From NCBI GenBank assembly GCA_030149815.1, contig JASLHI010000027.1, forward strand, positions 1 through 64,000: 64,000 nt of DNA. Reading direction: 5' to 3'. This DNA comes from Aquirhabdus sp. (lineage in GTDB: Bacteria; Pseudomonadota; Gammaproteobacteria; Pseudomonadales; Moraxellaceae). Position numbers and translations under genes: made by a program. This document shows, piece by piece, positions 26,415 through 34,659 of this stretch. The notes below the pieces were generated by a model. It was not told where the DNA came from. It saw nothing but the letters and a program-made list of their open reading frames with translations, and searched no databases. Position 1 is the first letter of the stretch. Each line of letters starts with the position of its first letter.

Positions 26415-27299
26415 ATGACCAATTTCAACGAACTGGCTGCATTTGTAATCGTGGTAAGAGAACGTAGTTTCACACGTGCTGCGGCACAACTACGGCTGTC
26501 GCCTTCGGCATTAAGTCATAGCATGCGTAATCTTGAAGAACGTTTAACAATTAAACTGTTAAATCGAACAACACGCAGTGTGTCACCTACGGAAGCTGGT
26601 GAGCGGCTATATCAAAGTATTGCAACCCAGTTTCAAGGGATTGAGGATGGACTAACAACGATCAATGAAATGCGGGATAAGGTTTCTGGAAAAGTTCGAA
26701 TTTCTGCCACCGAAAGCTCTTTCAACAGTATTATTTGGCCAAAATTATCCAAAGTAATTCATCAATACCCAGATATTCAGATAGAAATTAACAGTGATTA
26801 TCGCTTTACTAATATCGTGGCTGAACGGTATGACATCGGTGTACGGTTAGGTGATGATGTCGAAAAAGACATGATTGCGGTACGCATAGCACCCGACATG
26901 AAAATGGTTGTGGTTGGAAGCCCCCACTACCTCAACACACTCAAAGCACCTCAGACTCCACAACAGTTAATTCATCATCAATGTATTTGCCTGAGATTAC
27001 CCACTTACGGTGGATTATTACCTTGGGAATTCATGATGAATGGACGTTTACAGAATATCAAAGTGACGGGTTCACTGATTTTTAATACCTCCAGTATGGT
27101 GCTGCAAGCAGCAGTAGATGGCTATGGACTCGCTTGGCTGCCCGAAAATATCGCCGAGCCTTATATTGATGACCATCGTTTAGTCTCTGTTTTAGATGAC
27201 TATGCGGCGTCATTCACAGGCTATCACCTCTACTACGCAACCAGAAATGCCTCACCAGCAATCAAGATCATTGTTGAGGCCTTAAGACTCAAAGATTAA
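26415..27299 (+). CDS. LysR-family transcriptional regulator
   Basis: The 294-residue regulator has an N-terminal winged helix (FVIVVRERSFTRAAAQLRLSPSALSHSMRNLEERL) and a substrate-binding domain (GKVRISATESSFNSIIWPKL, RYDIGVRLGDDVEKDM, VDGYGLAWLPENIA). It is divergent from the cupin-SDR-MFS operon across 99 bp, so it most likely controls that operon and itself; this is inference from arrangement. Confidence 0.93.
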   Translation: MTNFNELAAFVIVVRERSFTRAAAQLRLSPSALSHSMRNLEERLTIKLLNRTTRSVSPTEAGERLYQSIATQFQGIEDGLTTINEMRDKVSGKVRISATESSFNSIIWPKLSKVIHQYPDIQIEINSDYRFTNIVAERYDIGVRLGDDVEKDMIAVRIAPDMKMVVVGSPHYLNTLKAPQTPQQLIHHQCICLRLPTYGGLLPWEFMMNGRLQNIKVTGSLIFNTSSMVLQAAVDGYGLAWLPENIAEPYIDDHRLVSVLDDYAASFTGYHLYYATRNASPAIKIIVEALRLKD

Positions 27300-27315
27300 T
27301 GATTGATGATAAAAA

Positions 27316-27741
27316 TCAATCGTCAGGAAACTGCCATTGTTGATTCCAAGCCACCTCCCACACATGCTGATCTGGATCTTGGAAATAACCCGCATAACCA
27401 CCCCAGAACGTATCCTGAGCAGGCTTCACAATCACTGCTCCAGCAAGTTTTGCTTGTTCCATAACAGCATCAACTTCGGCTTTAGACGAAACATTGTGAC
27501 CAATGCTTAACTCGGTTGCACTAGGCTTACTCAATGGTAAACCAGAATCATGAGATAAACTTTTACGCGGCCAAAGTGCAAGTTTTAATCCGACTTGTAG
27601 ATCAAAAAATGCAACAGCACCATGCTCAAATTCTTGACCGATAATACCTTCGCTCGGCAAACCCAAACCTTCATGATAAAACTTAAAAGCCCGCTCTAGA
27701 TCATCCACACCAAGGGTAATCAACGTAATTCTAGGTTTCAT
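27316..27741 (-). CDS. VOC-family (glyoxalase/bleomycin resistance-like) protein
   Basis: The 141-residue protein has two beta-alpha-beta-beta-beta units: ITLITLGVDDLERAFKFYHEGLGL at the N-terminus and the C-terminal GYAGYFQDPDQHVWEVAWN. The metal-ligand-like Glu in the last strand and the early His are typical of the vicinal oxygen chelate fold. The function is unassigned. It converges with the LysR gene. Confidence 0.88.
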   Translation of the reverse strand: MKPRITLITLGVDDLERAFKFYHEGLGLPSEGIIGQEFEHGAVAFFDLQVGLKLALWPRKSLSHDSGLPLSKPSATELSIGHNVSSKAEVDAVMEQAKLAGAVIVKPAQDTFWGGYAGYFQDPDQHVWEVAWNQQWQFPDD

Positions 27742-27811
27742 ATTTTGATCCTCATTATTGACTCAAGACGAATTGGATTACACTCCCATATCATCAATAA
27801 GACTCTACGAC

Positions 27812-28039
27812 CTATAACTGATCTTTTGGCGCTCCAAAATCACACTTCTTGCATTGCAACATCATACCGATTTTCTCATCTCGACCTTCTGGTGTTGTGA
27901 CCCAGACGCGACTCATCCATGGAGGATTATGTCGTACATGCTGAAAATGACCACACTCCAGTTCAGCAACCCAGTGATTCTCGATATCTTGATGAAAGCC
28001 AACAATACGCTGTTCCGTATTAACCTCGATGCTTTGCAA
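27812..28039 (-). CDS. DUF3565 domain protein
   Basis: The small 75-residue protein has the DUF3565 pattern IVGFHQDIENHWVAELECGHFQHVRHNPPW, then CKKCDFG near the end. The two Cys pairs and the CGH motif suggest metal binding. Its start lies within the last codons of the upstream membrane-protein gene (20-bp overlap), so the two are probably translated together. Confidence 0.85.
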   Translation of the reverse strand: MQSIEVNTEQRIVGFHQDIENHWVAELECGHFQHVRHNPPWMSRVWVTTPEGRDEKIGMMLQCKKCDFGAPKDQL

Positions 28040-28274
28040 TAATTGTCAAAGCGATAAATGGAATCAGGCTCAATAATAAAATACCAATTTTATACAGTGA
28101 CATCCCCGCATAATGAATCATATCGAAATGCTCATCGGACATCCGAAACCATCGACCATGCATCTGACGCATCCATTCGTAAGCATAAATAAACACAAGA
28201 AACCACACGCACAATACGGCATAGTTAATGACGGTACACCAAAGCAGAAAATCTCGAATCAGCTCAATATTCAT
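28020..28274 (-). CDS. Small two-helix membrane protein (DUF6868-like)
   Basis: The 84-residue protein has two hydrophobic segments (VINYAVLCVWFLVFIYAYEW and IGILLLSLIPFIALTII) separated by a His/Arg-rich loop MHGRWFRMSDEHFDMIHYAG. The pattern fits a family of small inner-membrane proteins common in Proteobacteria, named DUF6868 by recollection. No function is known. It overlaps the DUF3565 gene downstream. Confidence 0.75.
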   Translation of the reverse strand: MNIELIRDFLLWCTVINYAVLCVWFLVFIYAYEWMRQMHGRWFRMSDEHFDMIHYAGMSLYKIGILLLSLIPFIALTIIAKHRG

Positions 28275-28376
28275 CCTTAATCTCCTTTGTTATTCATCAT
28301 CAATCTACGCCGACATAGGTTTTCAGACTGTCAAATGATGTGTTGAAATGTAACTTATTCTTAACCGATGAATGCG

Positions 28377-28796
28377 CTAAACCACCTGCCCCAACCATGC
28401 CAGCAATTGCGATGCTTGCATTGCGCCTGCTTGACGCGCAACTTCTTTACCATTCTTAAATACAGCAATTGTCGGAATGCTACGAATATTAAACTGGCTA
28501 CTGATCTGTTGTGCCACTTCAGTATTCACTTTGACAAAACGATACTGCGGTGCATGTTGTGCCGCTTGATTAAAGTGAGGTGCCATTGCTTTACAAGGTC
28601 CACACCATTCTGCCCAAAAATCTACGACTATAGGTAATTCAGTATTTTGGACATAATGAAAGAAATTTTGATCATTGAGTTCAATCGGAAGCGTAGGCAA
28701 CAAGGCTTGCTGACATTTACCGCAAGTTGGGTTGTCTTGTAGGCGTTCTTCAGGAACGCGGTTTTTAGTCATGCAACTTGGACAAACGATTAGCAT
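28377..28796 (-). CDS. trxC: Thioredoxin 2 with N-terminal zinc ribbon
   Basis: The 139-residue protein has an N-terminal zinc-binding region with two CxxC pairs (CPSC near residue 5 and CGKC near 26) and a thioredoxin domain with WAEWCGPCKAM and the cis-Pro segment RSIPTIAVFKNG. This domain plan is diagnostic of Trx2/TrxC, a cytoplasmic disulfide reductase induced by oxidative stress in other bacteria. Confidence 0.95.
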   Translation of the reverse strand: MLIVCPSCMTKNRVPEERLQDNPTCGKCQQALLPTLPIELNDQNFFHYVQNTELPIVVDFWAEWCGPCKAMAPHFNQAAQHAPQYRFVKVNTEVAQQISSQFNIRSIPTIAVFKNGKEVARQAGAMQASQLLAWLGQVV

Positions 28797-28833
28797 TTTG
28801 AGAACTCCTTTTTATCCTTCAAATCAAAAAATT

Positions 28834-29511
28834 TCAATTAATACGCCTTGATGGTTCCAAACTTTGTTTATTTTGCCTAATAGGTTTTCCAACTAACCAT
28901 TGACTAAAACCTGATGATTCAAATTCGATTAACCCATCAGGCCAATTGATTTGTATGTACCATTTAAACCTAACGTATCCATATGGATTATCAATTTGTT
29001 CGCGCTCAATTCGACCTATTGAAAACGCGCACATACCAGCTGAACAGCTAGTATAATCAAGCGAAAACTTTAATCCAAAAACCTCATGAAATTGAAGCGT
29101 TGACTGAGCAACTACAAAACTAAAGCCATCAGTCTCATTAATCCACTCCAAAATATAGTCAATATCAAAGACTAATTCTGATGTTCCAGTATTGCCCTCA
29201 TTCTCAATAATACGAAATCCATGAACACTAACATCATGCCAAGACATCTCTTCAAAATCTTTTGTTTCCCAACTCTGACTAGGCAAACGTACTTCGCTAT
29301 ACCTTATTTTTGTTAAATCACCTTGTGATTCAATAAGTCCTTTTTGAGCAAGCAACATAACTCTATTAGCAAAAAACAAATCATCTCTACCATGCGTCTG
29401 ATCAAGTTGATTCATGGTTAAACCAACAACCATAGCAACTTTACGCCATCGCATCGTTATATTAGAAAGCAATACGTCATCAATTTCCTGATCTGTTAGC
29501 ATTATTAACAC
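28834..29511 (-). CDS. Hypothetical protein with DUF3658-like N-terminus
   Basis: The protein has 225 residues and no signal peptide. The first ~65 residues (LTDQEIDDVLLSNITMRWRKVAMVVG...ANRVMLLAQKGLIES) look like a small winged-helix/DUF3658-type domain. Residues ~80-200 hold a beta-rich region with SWHDVSVHGFRI, ELVFDIDYILEWI and LQFHEVFGLKFSLDY, a pattern I recall from an uncharacterised bacterial family. The joining of the two parts is notable. I cannot assign a function; an immunity-like or regulatory role would be guesswork. Confidence 0.7.
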   Translation of the reverse strand: MLIMLTDQEIDDVLLSNITMRWRKVAMVVGLTMNQLDQTHGRDDLFFANRVMLLAQKGLIESQGDLTKIRYSEVRLPSQSWETKDFEEMSWHDVSVHGFRIIENEGNTGTSELVFDIDYILEWINETDGFSFVVAQSTLQFHEVFGLKFSLDYTSCSAGMCAFSIGRIEREQIDNPYGYVRFKWYIQINWPDGLIEFESSGFSQWLVGKPIRQNKQSLEPSRRIN

Positions 29512-29564
29512 CTTATAAATATAATTATCGCGAAACTATACTCTACAGACTCTAAAAAACTCCA

Positions 29565-29592
29565 TAAAAAAAACCGACATTTTCATGTCGGC
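29565..29592 (-). terminator. Terminator of gap
   Basis: On the minus strand CCGACAT and ATGTCGG (29574-29591 on plus) form a stem around GAAA, followed by a run of eight T. It lies 33 bp after the gap stop codon. Confidence 0.85.
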
Positions 29593-29623
29593 TCTTCTTA
29601 CATCACCAGCAACTTTCTACAAA

Positions 29624-31099
29624 TCATGCAGAAACTTTTTCTGCTGGTAAATGTGGATAGTTGATACCAGCCATTTGTTCAGCGATACGCAGAACTTGGC
29701 AGCTGTAGCCAACCTCATTGTCATACCATACATACAATGTTGCATGGTTGCCGCTCACGATCGTTGCTTGCGCATCAAACACACCAGCAGCACGTGAACC
29801 AATGAAGTCAGAAGAAACAACTTCAGTTGAGTTGGTGTAGTCGATCTGACCTTGTAGATTTGAGTACAACGAAATTTGACGCATATATTCGTTCAACTCT
29901 TCGCGGGTTGTTTCTGTCGCCAAAGTCAGGTTCAGAATCGCGAGCGATACGTTTGGTGTTGGTACACGAACTGAGTTACCAGTCAGCTTACCTTTCAGAG
30001 CTGGCAATGCTTTTGCAACCGCTTTTGCCGCGCCAGTTTCGGTAATAACCATGTTCAATGTTGCTGCACGACCACGACGATCCGCCTTGTGATAGTTGTC
30101 AGTCAGGTTTTGATCATTGGTGAATGAGTGAACAGTTTCAACATGACCATTTTCAACCACAAACTTGTCATGAATGACTTTCAGCACTGGTGTAATCGCG
30201 TTGGTAGTACAGCTTGCAGCACTGATGATTGGATCAGAATCCAAGATGTCAGTGTGATTAACACCGTAAACAACGTTCTTCATTTCACCTTTACTTGGTG
30301 CAGTCAGAATCACGCGTTTGATGCCTTTACAACCCAAATGCACAGCCAAACCTTCTGCATCGCGCCATTTACCTGTGTTGTCAATTAACAGTGCATCTTT
30401 GATGCCATGAACTGAATAATCAACTTCTGCAGGGCTACCTGCGTAGATCACTTTAATGTAGTTACCATTGGCAATAATTGCTTCGTTTTCTTCATCAACA
30501 GCAAGCGTACCTTGGAATGGGCCATGTACAGAGTCGCGACGTAGCAATGATGCACGTTTTTGCAGATCATTTTCAGAAGATTTACGTACCACAATCGCAC
30601 GTAAACGTAAGCCACGACCTAAACCAGCTTGTTCAATAATCAAACGTGCCAAGATACGACCAATACGACCAAAACCATACAACACAACGTCTTTTTGCTC
30701 TGGACGCTCTGATTGTGCCGGCAGTGTTGCCAATGCTTTTTTCAAGAGTTCAGCAGCTGCAATATTGTCGTCTTGTGACTCACGCGCAATTTTACCTAAA
30801 TCTACTTCACATGATGACAAGTTACCTGCTGCAACCAATGCTTCAAGCACTGGCATGGTATCCACAACAGACAAATCACCAGCAATCATACGAACGCGGC
30901 GGTGTTCTTTGAGAATCTGAATGACTGATGCATTGACTAATGAACGTCCATAAACAGTCACAACCACATCATGTTCACGATATAGCTTACCGATCATAGA
31001 GATCATGCGTTCAGCGATTTCTTCGCGATTGTGCCAGCGTCCCCAGTGTTCTGCAGTGAGGGCAACGGTGTTATTTGGTTGTGATGTTGGTTGGGTCAC
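29624..31099 (-). CDS. gap: Glyceraldehyde-3-phosphate dehydrogenase, long form
   Basis: The 491-residue enzyme is longer than the standard ~335. About 125 N-terminal residues (EHWGRWHNREEIAERMISMIGKL...) precede the Rossmann motif VVLYGFGRIGRILARLI. The catalytic block SAASCTTNAITPVLKVIHD and the C-terminal WYDNEVGYSCQVLRIAE are intact. Similar extended GAPDHs occur in Acinetobacter and Pseudomonas, where they are thought to act mainly in gluconeogenesis; that role here is inferred. The gene is monocistronic with its own terminator. Confidence 0.93.
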   Translation of the reverse strand: MTQPTSQPNNTVALTAEHWGRWHNREEIAERMISMIGKLYREHDVVVTVYGRSLVNASVIQILKEHRRVRMIAGDLSVVDTMPVLEALVAAGNLSSCEVDLGKIARESQDDNIAAAELLKKALATLPAQSERPEQKDVVLYGFGRIGRILARLIIEQAGLGRGLRLRAIVVRKSSENDLQKRASLLRRDSVHGPFQGTLAVDEENEAIIANGNYIKVIYAGSPAEVDYSVHGIKDALLIDNTGKWRDAEGLAVHLGCKGIKRVILTAPSKGEMKNVVYGVNHTDILDSDPIISAASCTTNAITPVLKVIHDKFVVENGHVETVHSFTNDQNLTDNYHKADRRGRAATLNMVITETGAAKAVAKALPALKGKLTGNSVRVPTPNVSLAILNLTLATETTREELNEYMRQISLYSNLQGQIDYTNSTEVVSSDFIGSRAAGVFDAQATIVSGNHATLYVWYDNEVGYSCQVLRIAEQMAGINYPHLPAEKVSA

Positions 31100-31258
31100 G
31101 GTTAATTCCTTAATTCAGGCCTTTGTAAGGCGAATGGGGGGATAAATGTTTCGAGATGTGTATTCTAACAAAAAAAGTCGCGTTTTGCCTGTGAATGTCA
31201 TCATTTTTAGATGAAATACGTATAGCTCACAAGCGGTACAACTTGACACTGAAAAGCC

Positions 31259-31513
31259 TTACCTTTGGTATTTTGCTTTCCACTCGTCATACGGCATACC
31301 ATAAATATGCTGACGCGCCTCTGGATCAGTCAGCGCAATACCGCTCTTTTCCGCTTCTTCACGCATCCATTTCGACAAACAGTTACGGCAAAATCCACCT
31401 GTATTCATCAAATCAATATTTTGCACTTCGGTATGTGTTTGCAAATGATTCATGAGGCGGCGGAATGCTGCGGCTTCGAGTTGAGTTTGTTGTTCTGGGG
31501 TTAATGTGGACAT
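31259..31513 (-). CDS. DUF1244 domain protein
   Basis: The 84-residue protein shows the DUF1244 pattern AAAFRRLMNHLQTHTEVQNIDLMNTGGFCRNCLSKWMREEAE and ends YGMPYDEWKAKYQ. The CRNC pair suggests metal or thiol chemistry. The function is unknown. A long palindromic repeat lies just upstream, between this gene and dusB. Confidence 0.88.
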   Translation of the reverse strand: MSTLTPEQQTQLEAAAFRRLMNHLQTHTEVQNIDLMNTGGFCRNCLSKWMREEAEKSGIALTDPEARQHIYGMPYDEWKAKYQR

Positions 31514-31551
31514 GGGAAATCCTTAGGGTGGGAGTTGCTGTTGAATTTTAA

Positions 31552-31677
31552 AAAGATCAAAAGCAAAATCCCTCCCAACCTCCCTTTACAAAGGGAGGAG
31601 CTTTTCTATTTTGGCGTAGCCAAAAATAGTTCCCTCCTTAGTAAAAGGAGGGTTAGGGAGGATTTGCTTTAGACTTT
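31552..31677. repeat. Long nested palindromic repeat, copy 1
   Basis: Outer arms (TCAAAAGCAAAATC near 31557 and its near-complement GATTTGCTTTAGA near 31661-31673) enclose two inner hairpins, CCTCCCTTTACAAAGGGAGG and CCCTCCTTAGTAAAAGGAGGG. At the centre is a third palindrome, CTATTTTGGCGTAGCCAAAAATAG, 1598-type spacing aside, around 31595-31629. The copy at 47610-47714 has the same outer arms and the two C/G-rich hairpins but not the central palindrome. It lies between dusB and the DUF1244 gene. Confidence 0.8.
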
Positions 31678-31685
31678 ACTCTTAC

Positions 31686-32708
31686 TTAAACCAAAACCTC
31701 ATCATTGATCACATCGCGCGCATAAACCAAACGCTCACCACGCTGCAATAAATGATCAAAATAATGGCGGGTAATTTCAGCTTGCTCAGCTGTCGATTCA
31801 ACCGCGTACATCGCTTGACGGAATTCATTACTCGCATGTAAACCTTTGGTATACCAAGCAATATGTTTGCGTGCGATACGACAGCCTGAGTATTCGCCAT
31901 AGAATTGATACAAGTCACCCAAATGACCCAACAAGACTTCTTTAATCTCGACCACTTCGGGCAATGGCAATAGCTCACCTGTAGCCAAATAATGTGCAAT
32001 TTCCCGAAAAATCCACGGACGACCTTGTGCCGCACGACCAATCATGATCGCATCCGCACCAGTTTCATGTAACACATAAGCCGCTTTTTCAGGACTATCA
32101 ATATCGCCATTGGCAATGATTGGAATGGTTAACTCTTTCTTTACTTCACGAATAAGCGCGTAACGCGCTTGCCCCAAATACATATCTTCGCGTGTCCGCC
32201 CGTGGATTGCTAATGCTGCAATTCCCGCCTTTTGCGCACGTTCGGCGATACGATGAATATTCTCTGCACCATTGATGAAGCCCAAACGGGTTTTTAAGGT
32301 CACAGGCACATCGACGGCATCAACAACCGCATCCAAGATTGCACCAACCAGAGCCTCGTCTTGTAAAAGTGCTGATCCTGCCAATTTATTACAGACTTTC
32401 TTAACAGGGCAACCCATGTTGATATCGACGATTTGCGCGCCATTTGCCACTTGATAACGCGCCGCTTCGGCGAGCATCTTAGGATCAGAACCTGCGATTT
32501 GCACAGAAATCGGTGCAAGCTCGCCTGTGAAATCAGCACGGCGCAGCGACTTCTTGCTGGCGTGTAATGATTTATCAGCAGAAATCATTTCACTGACCGC
32601 ATGGCCTGCACCGAAGTGCTTGCACAACTGGCGAAACGGTCTATCTGTCACACCCGCCATCGGAGCGACGATCAGATTGTTGCGGAGTTCATATGGACCG
32701 ATGTGCAT
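31686..32708 (-). CDS. dusB: tRNA-dihydrouridine synthase B
   Basis: FMN-dependent reduction of uridines in the tRNA D-loop. The start at 32708 (MHIGPYELRNNLIVAPMAG) gives 340 residues, the family length; an upstream in-frame extension to 32948 would overlap the divergent trmB and has no homology-like content. The motifs are APMAGVTDRPFRQLC, QIAGSDPKMLAEAA, DINMGCPVKKVCNKLAGSALL (catalytic Cys), IHGRTREDMYLG, and PIIANGDIDSPEKA. It lacks the downstream fis seen in enteric bacteria. Confidence 0.95.
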   Translation of the reverse strand: MHIGPYELRNNLIVAPMAGVTDRPFRQLCKHFGAGHAVSEMISADKSLHASKKSLRRADFTGELAPISVQIAGSDPKMLAEAARYQVANGAQIVDINMGCPVKKVCNKLAGSALLQDEALVGAILDAVVDAVDVPVTLKTRLGFINGAENIHRIAERAQKAGIAALAIHGRTREDMYLGQARYALIREVKKELTIPIIANGDIDSPEKAAYVLHETGADAIMIGRAAQGRPWIFREIAHYLATGELLPLPEVVEIKEVLLGHLGDLYQFYGEYSGCRIARKHIAWYTKGLHASNEFRQAMYAVESTAEQAEITRHYFDHLLQRGERLVYARDVINDEVLV

Positions 32709-32831
32709 TAAGACAGTACGACTGATAAATAATGTGCGAATTGTAGGCGCGAACGGAGAATTGGGCAATCTGAAATAAAATCCCTTACAATACGCCCTAA
32801 TTGAAACTCGACTAATGATGATTCCATTTCC

Positions 32832-33548
32832 ATGACTGACGCTCCTGAAACTCTGCAAACAACTGAAACAGCCGCTGAAAATAAAAACATGCGTCCGATT
32901 TTGACCTTTATGCGTCGCTCCTCGCCGCTCAGTAATGCGCAGCAGCAAGGTCTAGCTGATTACGCCCATCTCATTGTCAAAGCACCGATTTCTGACGCAC
33001 GCACAATTTTTGCAAATCCAAATCTGCCGCTCACCATTGAAATTGGTTTCGGCATGGGCGGTTCACTCGTGCAAATGGCGAAAGAAGCACCTGAACGTAA
33101 TTTCTTAGGTATCGAAGTTCATATCCCAGGAATTGCCCAATGTGCGTTTGACGCAGGTCAAGCTGGTCTTAAAAATCTACTCATCATGGATGCGGATGCA
33201 CTTGAAGTATTGGCAGGCATTCCTGATGCTAGTGTCGATCGGGTGCAACTCTTTTTCCCTGATCCATGGCAAAAGAAACGCCATCACAAACGTCGTTTTG
33301 TTGCGCCTGAACGTATGGCACTCATCGTGCAAAAGCTCACACAAGGTGGTTGGTTCCATGCGGCAACCGATTGGCAGCCCTATTCAGAATGGATGATTGA
33401 TGTACTTGAACAAGTGACAGAACTAGAAAATGTCTACGGCAAATCACAATTCGCGCCGCGCCCAGACTGGCGTCCAAAAACCAAATTTGAACGCCGTGGA
33501 GAAGTCGCTGGTCATGGGGTTTGGGATGTGATTTATAAGCGAGTTTAA
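32832..33548 (+). CDS. trmB: tRNA (guanine-N7)-methyltransferase
   Basis: SAM-dependent methyltransferase that makes m7G46 in tRNA. The 238-residue protein shows LTIEIGFGMGGSLVQMA (SAM loop), FLGIEVHIPGIAQC, RVQLFFPDPWQKKRHHKRRFV (the conserved PDPWxKxRHxKRR motif) and the late TKFERRGEVAGHGVWDVIY. It is divergent from dusB, so two tRNA-modification genes share a 123-bp promoter region. Confidence 0.97.
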   Translation: MTDAPETLQTTETAAENKNMRPILTFMRRSSPLSNAQQQGLADYAHLIVKAPISDARTIFANPNLPLTIEIGFGMGGSLVQMAKEAPERNFLGIEVHIPGIAQCAFDAGQAGLKNLLIMDADALEVLAGIPDASVDRVQLFFPDPWQKKRHHKRRFVAPERMALIVQKLTQGGWFHAATDWQPYSEWMIDVLEQVTELENVYGKSQFAPRPDWRPKTKFERRGEVAGHGVWDVIYKRV

Positions 33549-33554
33549 GCCGTA

Positions 33555-33590
33555 GGGCAAAAATGCTTTTGTCTCATTTTTGCCCCATTT
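33555..33590 (+). terminator. Hairpin terminator after trmB
   Basis: GGGCAAAAATG (33555-33565) and CATTTTTGCCC (33575-33585) form a perfect 11-bp stem with a 9-nt loop, followed by CATTTAAAA. The T tract after the stem is weak, so termination efficiency is uncertain. Confidence 0.55.
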
Positions 33591-33789
33591 AAAACACTCA
33601 CTCAGCAAAACAACCTATTCTCATGGGGTAAAAAATATCAGAATCAGCTATGCTTGTTCTTACATTCATCATAAATATTAAATTACAAGCATTCAGAAAA
33701 ACAATAGAGTCACAAGAATAAATTGACAAAACCGATAAAAAAGACAATCTTTTAACCACTTGCTATGTATCCAAAATAGGATTTTGACG

Positions 33790-34590
33790 ATGCTAAAGTT
33801 TTTTGTGCCATCATTGTTTGTCTGTGCATGTTCTATCAGTTCTGCGTTTGCAGCCTGCAATTATCCACTGAATGCAACCAGTCAAGATTACGATGATTTA
33901 GCAACTTTTCCTTTTGTCAAAAATATTGACCAAACTGTTACGGCACAAATTCAAGCATCGCCTTCATTTGAAATCAACTATACCGCCCTCTCCCACAAAG
34001 TTGCAGAAGATACGCTAGCATCTAAAGGGCCTTTCGGAGATATACAGATCCCCTCGACAGGTATCGTGGCGCTTGAGATGACTCAAAGCATGCCACTTCC
34101 GACGCCAACCGCACCAGGTGCGATTTGGTCATCTCCTCAGGTTTTGCTTGATCTCGGGACTCAAAACCCAAAGGGGTTTGAGAATTACATTCTGGTGACT
34201 TTTACGATCATCAACGGCGGGATGACACCACAACCTCGACCGCAGATGATTGTTTCGGTACAAGGAACAGGCGAAAGATTTTCAACTACTGCCCAAATCA
34301 TTCCACTGACACTGCCGTTATCTAACTATCGCTTCGGGCTGTATCTCAACCAAGATCGCAAAAAAATCGGTGTGACTGCCAACGGCACAGATTATGGTTA
34401 TTTTTCACATACGCTGTTTACAAGACATATTTCAAAAGTCGCAATCAAGCTCGGATTATCAGAAGGAAAAATCCAAGCAACAGATACTATAGTCGGCAAA
34501 ACAATCGATTTCTCATTAATTACGGATGCAAGTTTGATGTCGCATATTTATCCAAAAGGTACGATGGATATGTGCGGAGCGGTGATTTAA
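33790..34590 (+). CDS. Exported hypothetical protein (DUF4882-like)
   Basis: With the start at 33790 (AGGA 9 bp upstream) the product has 266 residues. A signal peptide (MLKFFVPSLFVCACSISSAFA) precedes the mature start ACNYPLNATSQDYDDLATFP. The body is beta-rich with segments such as GIVALEMTQSMPLP, NYILVTFTIINGG and NYRFGLYLNQDRKKIGV. The CNY-x-LNAT opening resembles Acinetobacter DUF4882 proteins, by recollection. A lectin-like or surface beta-sandwich is plausible, but no function can be assigned. Confidence 0.65.
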   Translation: MLKFFVPSLFVCACSISSAFAACNYPLNATSQDYDDLATFPFVKNIDQTVTAQIQASPSFEINYTALSHKVAEDTLASKGPFGDIQIPSTGIVALEMTQSMPLPTPTAPGAIWSSPQVLLDLGTQNPKGFENYILVTFTIINGGMTPQPRPQMIVSVQGTGERFSTTAQIIPLTLPLSNYRFGLYLNQDRKKIGVTANGTDYGYFSHTLFTRHISKVAIKLGLSEGKIQATDTIVGKTIDFSLITDASLMSHIYPKGTMDMCGAVI

Positions 34591-34597
34591 TCGCTAA

Positions 34598-34632
34598 TTG
34601 GAGCTCATCGACATAGTATCAATGAGCTCCAA
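34598..34632. terminator. Perfect 11-bp stem-loop between converging genes
   Basis: TTGGAGCTCAT (34598-34608) pairs with ATGAGCTCCAA (34622-34632) around a 13-nt loop. GAGAAAAAGC follows on the plus strand, so there is no clear T tract on that side. Its position between converging stops suggests termination or transcript protection. Confidence 0.5.
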
Positions 34633-34659
34633 GAGAAAAAGCTAAATCAATAGAGACTC

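Noticed and set aside
30468..30920. 150-residue plus-strand ORF within gap
   Set aside because: Antisense to a certain enzyme; Arg/Ser-rich composition without any motif.
32708..32948. 80-residue N-terminal extension of DusB
   Set aside because: It would overlap the divergent trmB start and adds Arg/Ser-rich residues unlike the family; the start at 32708 gives the expected length and MHIGPYEL-type opening.
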